21,349 bases of DNA from a virus, in IMG/VR virus record IMGVR_UViG_3300032316_001251, positions 1 to 21,349 of that record. One strand, written 5' to 3'. Every line of letters begins with the position of its first letter. Positions within the stretch are counted from its first letter, which is position 1. Under the pieces are notes generated by a model that was not told the origin of the DNA, made no database searches, and worked only from the letters and a program-made list of their open reading frames with translations. Positions 16,845 to 21,349 of the stretch are shown in pieces. Made by a program: the position numbers and the translations under genes.

Positions 16845-18716
16845 CTATGCGGCGCGCCGCGTGCCCGCGTTGGTGAGCTGGCGAGCTGCCGCCGTGCCGA
16901 TCTCGGTCGCGGCCTTCGCCGGATCGAGGTAGCCCGGGATGATCGCCGCGCTTGCCGTGCCGATGATCTCCTTGGCGTAGTAGTCAGAATCGAACGGCAG
17001 CCACAGCACTGCAACGCCCGCGGCGTCGAGCCGCTTCATCCACTTGCTGGCGTTGCGCGTCTCCTGCGGCGTGTAGCACCCGTCGCTCACGATGACGAGC
17101 AGACGCGCACCCGTGCCGTGCAACAAGTTGAGGCCGCCATCCAGCACCTTGAAAGCTTCGTCGAAGCGCTCCGTGCCGTCCGGCGCAGTGTACACGTGCA
17201 CCTCGGACAGATGCTGCCCGGGCTTCAGCGTCGGAAACACGCCGCTGCCGTAGTACACCATCGCCGCGCGCGCCTGGATTCGACGCGCCGCCTCGGACAT
17301 GACCCACGCCGTGACTGCCATCGGCTCCATCGCCGAGCCCATCGACCCTGAGATGTCAACCATCACGCCGATGTTGAGCGTCGGGTCGTCGGTGTGCTTG
17401 CGCGCTGTGCGACGCCAGGGTTCGACCTCTGCGCGGATGCCCTTCGACTTTAGCGCAGCGCCCTGCACCATTGCGCGCGTGCGCAGTCGACCGGGAGGGA
17501 GCACCGAGTGAATCTCGACCTCGTCGCGCTCGCGGTACTTTGCCTTCTCGAGCATCTGCGCAACCTTGACTGCAGCAGCGCGTTCGGGACCGGACGGTGC
17601 ACGGGTCGCGGCAAGCCGTGACTTCGACGTTGTCGACGCGGAAGGGCCGGTGCCCTTCGCGAACGTCCGTGCCGCGGTGTCCTGGTGCTCCTTCATCTCG
17701 CGAGCTGCGGTGCCGCGGTCCTTGACCTCGCGCTCCCATTCCTCTGCAGTCTGCTGATCGGCGATGTCCTCGGCAGACATGATCGCGACCATCTCGCGCA
17801 TGTCCTCGAGCGCGTCGAGCACGTCCTCCATCGAGATGCCAGAGCCAGTGCCCTCGCCCTCACCGGACTCGTCCGTGCCGGAGCCTGAGCTCCCGCCAGC
17901 TTCACCGGACTCGCCGGGCTCACCGTTCTCGTCTGCCTTCGAACCTCCGGGCGTTCCGGACTCGCCGGTCTCCTTGGCGCGCTCCTGAAGAAGCTCGACC
18001 CAGCGGTAGGCGAGGCCGTACATGCTCTCGACGTTGTAGTGATTGGCGTGCGACTGGTACGTGCGCCAAAGCTCGCGCAGGTTGGCGACGAGCTCCGCGC
18101 CAAGGAAGTCGTCGACTACGCGCACGACCTCTTCAACGTCTTCATGCTCGAGGACGCCGGCGTCGATCCGGGCGTGCAGTAAACCTGCGAGGTGCGCCGC
18201 GTTCCAGACGTCGAGCTGAGCGTCGGTGTTCTCGCGAATGTCAGCGAGGACGATGTCGAGCGCGCAGGCGCGCAGGAACGCGCGATTGCTCGGGACCTCG
18301 CGAACGCCCCACGCTTCAATGCGGGACTCCTCGAGCAGCGTCAGCGCCTGGAAGACCTTTCCGGGGAGCTCGGCGATTGCCGTGTCGAGGTTCCAGCGTG
18401 AGTAGCGAGCATGCAGCGCCTCGTGGAAGATGGCGCCGGCTGCACGCGGCCACTCGAACTGAACGTCGCGCTCGCGAAGATCGCCGATGAGCTCGGGCGA
18501 GATGTTGCCGAAGGCGATGTCGACGTTGACCTCGACCTCGGCAAGCTTGGGTGAATAGCATGCGGGCGCTGGTCCGCCGGCGCCAGGTCCGACGTACGCG
18601 ACCAGGTCGCTGCGTCCGGCCCAGGTATTCACCAGGTCGCCGAGCTGAGCGCCTGTCCTCAGCCACTCATGTGGCGTCGCCTCGGCGCGTGTGGAGGAGT
18701 ACTTGATGTGCGCCAT
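16845..18716 (-). CDS. CobT-like VWA protein with metallopeptidase-type N-terminal region
   Basis: This 623-residue protein resembles the CobT/VWA class that works with MoxR-type ATPases. Residues 98-102 are HEALH (HExxH) in an AGAIFHEALHARYSRW context, as in the metallopeptidase-like domains found before some VWA domains. A helical middle runs to about 245. Residues 250-294 form a Gly/Ser/Glu low-complexity linker typical of CobT. The VWA domain lies at about 448-600, with a complete MIDAS start D454-x-S456-x-S458 (DISGSMG) and VIVSDG at 544-546. In known systems the VWA protein presents a target to the ring ATPase, for metal-chelatase or remodelling work. It lies downstream of the AAA+ gene, separated by the GIY-YIG gene, and has its own cassette promoter. 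Confidence 0.9.
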   Translation of the reverse strand: MAHIKYSSTRAEATPHEWLRTGAQLGDLVNTWAGRSDLVAYVGPGAGGPAPACYSPKLAEVEVNVDIAFGNISPELIGDLRERDVQFEWPRAAGAIFHEALHARYSRWNLDTAIAELPGKVFQALTLLEESRIEAWGVREVPSNRAFLRACALDIVLADIRENTDAQLDVWNAAHLAGLLHARIDAGVLEHEDVEEVVRVVDDFLGAELVANLRELWRTYQSHANHYNVESMYGLAYRWVELLQERAKETGESGTPGGSKADENGEPGESGEAGGSSGSGTDESGEGEGTGSGISMEDVLDALEDMREMVAIMSAEDIADQQTAEEWEREVKDRGTAAREMKEHQDTAARTFAKGTGPSASTTSKSRLAATRAPSGPERAAAVKVAQMLEKAKYRERDEVEIHSVLPPGRLRTRAMVQGAALKSKGIRAEVEPWRRTARKHTDDPTLNIGVMVDISGSMGSAMEPMAVTAWVMSEAARRIQARAAMVYYGSGVFPTLKPGQHLSEVHVYTAPDGTERFDEAFKVLDGGLNLLHGTGARLLVIVSDGCYTPQETRNASKWMKRLDAAGVAVLWLPFDSDYYAKEIIGTASAAIIPGYLDPAKAATEIGTAAARQLTNAGTRRAA

Positions 18717-18757
18717 GTCCGTGTCCTTTCGTCGTTGGTGTTTCCGTCCGTGGCACT

Positions 18758-18766
18758 ATTATATCA
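18758..18766 (-). promoter_or_regulatory. Cassette promoter for the VWA gene
   Basis: TGATATAATAGTGCCACGGAC, then CCAACGACGAAAGGACACGG. Confidence 0.9.
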
Positions 18767-18777
18767 GGCGGGGTGGA

Positions 18778-18816
18778 GAGGCGCCGATCGACCAGCCATG
18801 GCAATCGGCGCCCCTC
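18778..18816 (-). terminator. Terminator downstream of the GIY-YIG gene
   Basis: GGCGCCGAT (18780-18788) and ATCGGCGCC (18804-18812) form a perfect 9-bp stem that can be extended outwards. It lies just before the VWA promoter. It may originally have served the AAA+ gene. Confidence 0.7.
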
Positions 18817-18818
18817 CG

Positions 18819-18848
18819 CGCGAAGATACCGGAGGCTAGATCTTCGCG
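18819..18848 (-). terminator. Second hairpin downstream of the GIY-YIG gene
   Basis: Perfect 9-bp stem CGCGAAGAT / ATCTTCGCG with a 12-base loop, 39 bases after the stop codon. The 120-base spacer here holds no convincing gene. Confidence 0.65.
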
Positions 18849-18887
18849 GGTCGGCAGCTCTGGAACGACGAACCAGAGATACCAACA

Positions 18888-19424
18888 TTAATCAGACGAC
18901 TTGCGACGTTTTCTTGCTGCCATTGACATCTTCAGACGGCTCTCTTCACTGAAGACTCTTCCTTTTTGGCTTTCAGATATGCGTCGCTTCGTCTCTTCCG
19001 AATGGCTTCGTCCTTTCCAGACTTCGCCAAGCTTCTTTTTGTGCTCTTCGCTAAAGACTTTTCCTTTATGAGACTTACTAAGCTTTTCCCTGTACTCTGC
19101 TGATCGAACTACACCGATAGAACCTTCTCCTCCATCTGTCATGTTCGTCAGGTCGACCCCTGCCTGCCGTAGCTCTTGAATAAGCTTAGACTCGACTGTT
19201 GCAGATTCCTGCCAGCTTAACTCAGAGACTACAGCAGACGCAACGATTGAATGTCCCGCGTCTTGCACTTCCCGTATCCAGTTATAGACGTGATACGAGC
19301 AACCCTTCTTAGCTTTCCAAAGGTGCTCTTTCAATCTGCTGCTTGGGTCGTCGTGCTTGCTTCGACCGACATAGCGAATGCTCTCTAAGTCAGCCGAAGA
19401 AGCTAGAACGTAGACGCATGCCAT
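18888..19424 (-). CDS. GIY-YIG homing endonuclease with NUMOD3 repeats
   Basis: This is a 178-residue protein. The GIY-YIG catalytic domain is at about 1-100: VYVLAS (residues 4-9) and YVGRS (18-22) stand for the GIY and YIG strands. Glu78 in TVESKLIQEL is the likely metal ligand, followed by L-T-N-M-TDGGEG (92-101). Three NUMOD3-type DNA-binding repeats follow (SKSHKGKVFSEEHKKKL; then WKGRSHSEETKRRI; then SQKGRVFSEESR). It is more AT-rich than its neighbours. It sits between the AAA+ gene and that gene's presumed terminator, so it looks like a free-standing mobile gene. No Shine-Dalgarno is seen; the TAGAAT at 19431 predicts a leaderless mRNA. Confidence 0.92.
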   Translation of the reverse strand: MACVYVLASSADLESIRYVGRSKHDDPSSRLKEHLWKAKKGCSYHVYNWIREVQDAGHSIVASAVVSELSWQESATVESKLIQELRQAGVDLTNMTDGGEGSIGVVRSAEYREKLSKSHKGKVFSEEHKKKLGEVWKGRSHSEETKRRISESQKGRVFSEESRLKMSMAARKRRKSSD

Positions 19425-19430
19425 AAGGCA

Positions 19431-19436
19431 ATTCTA
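19431..19436 (-). promoter_or_regulatory. -10 (TAGAAT) for a leaderless mRNA of the GIY-YIG gene
   Basis: GATAGAAT is followed by six bases and ATG, as at 8632. It overlaps the spacer after the AAA+ stop codon. Confidence 0.6.
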
Positions 19437-19453
19437 TCGCCAATGCGCATGCC

Positions 19454-20446
19454 TCAGATCTTTGCCGGCCGGCACTCATCACCGAAGACCCTGGTAAAGA
19501 CGTCGGCGACAACTGGGCGGTCCATCTCTGGAGCGGCGGCCAAGAGATTCGCGATCGCAAACTTCGTGCCGAACATCGTGGACAGATCCCGGAAGGCAAG
19601 AAGCTCGCGCATCTGCGGAGCCCAGCTCACCTCCGAGGACTGCTGCTTCTTGCTCAGGTTCTGCGCCGCGGTCACGATCTGCGTGGGGACGCCGAGTTTA
19701 CGCGCGAGTCCCCAGTCGGTGGTCATCTCAACCTGGATCGTGAAGCGGGAAAGCAGAGCCTCGGACAGTCGAACACCCGGGGCGTTCGGATTGGTGGCGG
19801 CGATGACGTAGAAGCCGTCGACAGCATGAACCGTGCCGCGCTCAGGGTTGGCAGTGACGTTGTACTCACGGCGGCCGTCCATGAGGCCGTACACGATCGA
19901 CAACACCTTGGGGTCGATGAGACCAATCTCATCGATGAGGAAGGGCTTGCCCTCGGAGGCCGCGCGCAGAAGCGGGCCGTCCTCCCAGGCGAAACCGCCG
20001 GAGGGTGTCTGCACGTATCCGCCGACCAGGTCGGCGACCTCGGTGTCGCCGGAGCCGAGCAGCGTGATGACGTTGTCGAAGGCTGCCTCGACCAGTGCGG
20101 TCTTGCCGCAGCCAGGCGCGCCGTACAGCAGCACGAACTGCATGGCCTCGCGCGCCTTGCGCAGAACCTCAACGTCGTCGTGCTCGCCCCACTTGCGAGT
20201 GTAGTATTCGTCGCCGTTCGGGCGAATGTACTTCTCGCTGCCGGTAAGCGCGTCGGCGTTGATCACAGCGGGAGCCTTCTTGGTCGAGGCACGCTTGGTC
20301 ACGCGTCCCTGTGGCTGGATCATCTTATCGAGGTAAGAGTCCAGCGTGGAGTTGGCAGACTGCGTTCCGATCGCCGCGATGACATCGCGAATCTCGAGTG
20401 ATTCATCCTCCATGAGGGAGGAGTAGATCTCGCTGGGAAGAGCCAT
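19454..20446 (-). CDS. MoxR-type AAA+ ATPase
   Basis: This is a 330-residue protein. A helical N-terminal region (1-70) precedes the AAA+ core. Walker A is GAPGCGKT (109-116), Walker B FLIDEIG (169-175), sensor-1 AATNPN (216-221) and the arginine-finger region LLSRFT (231-236), with a helical lid to the end. The DLVGGY segment after Walker A fits the MoxR/CobS class. These ATPases pair with VWA proteins to remodel or insert metal into a target; here the partner is probably 16845-18716. ATG at 20446 is chosen over GTG at 20455 because AAAAGGAC is 11 bases from it and only two bases from the GTG. Confidence 0.92.
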   Translation of the reverse strand: MALPSEIYSSLMEDESLEIRDVIAAIGTQSANSTLDSYLDKMIQPQGRVTKRASTKKAPAVINADALTGSEKYIRPNGDEYYTRKWGEHDDVEVLRKAREAMQFVLLYGAPGCGKTALVEAAFDNVITLLGSGDTEVADLVGGYVQTPSGGFAWEDGPLLRAASEGKPFLIDEIGLIDPKVLSIVYGLMDGRREYNVTANPERGTVHAVDGFYVIAATNPNAPGVRLSEALLSRFTIQVEMTTDWGLARKLGVPTQIVTAAQNLSKKQQSSEVSWAPQMRELLAFRDLSTMFGTKFAIANLLAAAPEMDRPVVADVFTRVFGDECRPAKI

Positions 20447-20493
20447 GTTGATCACGTCCTTTTCGTCGTTGGCTGGTAAGTGGTGCTAGTGCT

Positions 20494-20502
20494 ATTATAT
20501 CA
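20494..20502 (-). promoter_or_regulatory. Cassette promoter for the AAA+ gene
   Basis: TGATATAATAGCACTAGCACC, then CCAACGACGAAAAGGAC. The TGA is the stop codon of 20500-20964. Confidence 0.9.
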
Positions 20503-20964
20503 GGCGGGCTGAGCGAACAGCTCCTCGCCGAAGCCGAGCACGCGTCGACTGCGCGTGATTCGCGCAATGACCTTGTAAGGCGTCTTGCCGACGCGGACGT
20601 CGTCCATGTCCTGCGAGGTGACCTCGACAATGACGGGCTGCTTGTAAAGCTTCCAGCCGCGACTGGACAGGTTCATGAGTCCAGAGTCGGCGAACTCGAA
20701 GCGTGAGAGCCCGAACATGTTTGCGGAGTCATCTGCCACCGGAGGGCGAGCTCCGTGCCAGGGTTCGGAAACCGCGCTCATGGTCTTCCAGGACTTGCGC
20801 GGTGCGTCGGCACTGATCTGCCGGCGGTATGCAGTGAACGGCACGTAGGCGCCGATCGGGGTGTGGCCATCCGGCATGAAGATCATCTGAACGGTCCAGC
20901 CGGCCTTGCGGAATTCGAAGTAGGCTGCCTTGCCTACCACGTCATTTGGTGAGGTCGTGTTCAC
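20500..20964 (-). CDS. Hypothetical protein upstream of the AAA+ gene
   Basis: This is a 154-residue protein: EFRKAGWTVQMIFMPDGHTP, then IGAYVPFTAYRRQISADAPR, then RFEFADSGLMNLSSRGWKLY and VEVTSQDMDDVRVGKTPYKV. It looks mostly beta-rich, with several Trp and Arg; I do not recognise the family. Its place directly before the MoxR-type ATPase, with the stop codon inside that gene's promoter, suggests but does not prove a functional link. The start is GTG at 20964, preceded by GAAAGGACACC. Confidence 0.8.
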   Translation of the reverse strand: MNTTSPNDVVGKAAYFEFRKAGWTVQMIFMPDGHTPIGAYVPFTAYRRQISADAPRKSWKTMSAVSEPWHGARPPVADDSANMFGLSRFEFADSGLMNLSSRGWKLYKQPVIVEVTSQDMDDVRVGKTPYKVIARITRSRRVLGFGEELFAQPA

Positions 20965-21014
20965 GTGCGGTGTCCTTTCGTCGTTTCCCGGGCTCCGTAC
21001 CGGGCGTTAGCACT

Positions 21015-21023
21015 ATTATATCA
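21015..21023 (-). promoter_or_regulatory. Cassette promoter for 20500-20964, leader hairpin
   Basis: TGATATAATAGTGCTAACGCC, a CCCGG / CCGGG hairpin (20987-21004) and AACGACGAAAGGACACC. The TAA stop of 21016-21249 lies in the -10. Confidence 0.9.
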
Positions 21024-21249
21024 GGTGGGCTGGATCGACCGGGGCCACCACGTTTGGCTCCGAGATACGGAGCCCGTTCAAAAGTCGAGTTGTCGACTCG
21101 ATCGACAGCTCGGCGTCCAGGTAGATGTCACCAGCCATTAACGTCACCAACGTCGCCTCGAGGACTTCCGTCTCGTCGAGCTTCACTCCGCATCGATCAA
21201 GATACGAGCGAAGCGCGATCGCCGCCGTCTCTACTCTCGTCTTCTTCAA
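21016..21249 (-). CDS. Small hypothetical protein
   Basis: This is a 77-residue protein with a helical start (KKTRVETAAIALRSYLDRCG), then ETEVLEATLVTLMAGDIYLD and IESTTRLLNGLRI, ending AHLI. Not recognised. The most likely start is TTG at 21249, which has GGAG six bases upstream; it overlaps the previous gene by 53 bases. A GTG at 21186 is an alternative with a poorer Shine-Dalgarno. Its final codons (CTG ATA TAA) are in the next promoter. Confidence 0.7.
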   Translation of the reverse strand: MKKTRVETAAIALRSYLDRCGVKLDETEVLEATLVTLMAGDIYLDAELSIESTTRLLNGLRISEPNVVAPVDPAHLI

Positions 21250-21349
21250 GCTTCACTCCAAGCATCGTCATCAACAGGTCGCCGTCGTCAAAACGAGACA
21301 GCAGCTCGCGAACGCGGGCCTGATCTTCAGGAGAGACGTCGGGGATAAC
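21197..21349 (-). CDS. C-terminal part of a gene cut by the window edge
   Basis: The last 50 residues are visible: acidic, helical (PEDQARVRELLSRFDDGDLL, then MLGVKLEEDESRDG) and ending LVS. The start lies beyond 21349. Not recognised. Confidence 0.6.
   Translation of the reverse strand, partial: VIPDVSPEDQARVRELLSRFDDGDLLMTMLGVKLEEDESRDGGDRASLVS

Noticed and set aside
16605-17351. Plus-strand open frame of 248 codons
   Set aside because: Opposes the VWA gene and the zinc-ribbon gene, both of which have clear motifs; its product is Arg/His-rich without a domain.
18667-18888. Minus-strand frame after the GIY-YIG gene
   Set aside because: Runs through two perfect hairpins and the VWA promoter; Arg-rich without features.
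19826-20401. Plus-strand open frame of 191 codons
   Set aside because: Lies fully antisense to the MoxR-type AAA+ gene, whose Walker motifs are intact.
1-21349. CRISPR array
   Set aside because: The repeated 18-20 base promoter motif recurs at gene-sized, irregular intervals always before start codons, not as regular repeat-spacer units.
1-21349. tRNA genes
   Set aside because: No cloverleaf with a GTTCGAATC-type T-loop and matching acceptor stem was seen on either strand, although I could not run a scan.

Overview
The window looks like an accessory or early-gene region of a GC-rich tailed phage (or a prophage derived from one) that infects an actinobacterium. I infer this from several things. 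Small conserved actinophage-type proteins are packed head to tail. Most junctions inside transcription units are 4-base ATGA/GTGA overlaps. The starts are GTG- and TTG-tolerant. There are leaderless TAnnnT promoters, a lysine/alanine-rich tail protein like actinobacterial HupB, a transglycosylase-type lysozyme, a MoxR/VWA pair and a GIY-YIG homing endonuclease. No capsid, tail, terminase, polymerase, integrase, rRNA, tRNA or CRISPR is visible. The exact host and phage cluster cannot be set from the sequence alone.

Layout. 1-833 has no convincing gene; 480-830 is a G/T-rich, repeat-laden stretch. 834-1735 (minus) holds a peptidoglycan-binding-domain protein and an AAKKP-repeat histone-H1-like protein. 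1872-2453 holds two tiny plus-strand genes, each with its own promoter and a GAAA-loop terminator. 2473-3876 (minus) holds a membrane-anchored lysozyme-like enzyme and two small proteins. From 3915 to the right edge almost everything is on the minus strand, as about 20 short transcription units of one to four genes. The only plus-strand gene there is a small helix-turn-helix protein at 14752-15096. Recognisable products are a DUF6011-like zinc protein (3968-4537), a WGR-like domain protein (5055-5297), two related HTH proteins (5981-6325 and 14752-15096), a two-HTH protein (6846-7430), an HslV/proteasome-beta-like Ntn peptidase (8053-8625), a homologue of the YqaJ C-terminal region (14207-14539), a VWA/metallopeptidase-like protein (16845-18716) and its MoxR-type AAA+ partner (19454-20446). 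A GIY-YIG/NUMOD3 endonuclease sits between the last two.

The most striking system is regulatory. I count 22 minus-strand and 2 plus-strand copies of a promoter-leader cassette, plus one weaker relative at 1779. Each copy is a near-perfect -10 (usually extended, TGATATAATAGTACTAAC), a short leader with AACGACGAAAGGACAC as Shine-Dalgarno region, and then the start codon. The cassette precedes unrelated genes. At six junctions the stop codon of the upstream gene lies inside the -10 motif itself. One gene pair (15505-15705 and 15923-16126) is a tandem duplication that carries the cassette with it. Two genes (5409-5687 and 11716-12177) use the cassette but are strongly CpG-poor and AGG-rich, which marks them as newcomers. 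Two other genes, the proteasome-like peptidase and the homing endonuclease, instead have GATAGAAT six bases before ATG, which predicts leaderless mRNAs. The region reads as a modular array of plug-in small genes with a shared sigma-70-type switch. The MoxR/VWA pair and the Ntn peptidase are the most likely protein-remodelling or proteolysis functions.
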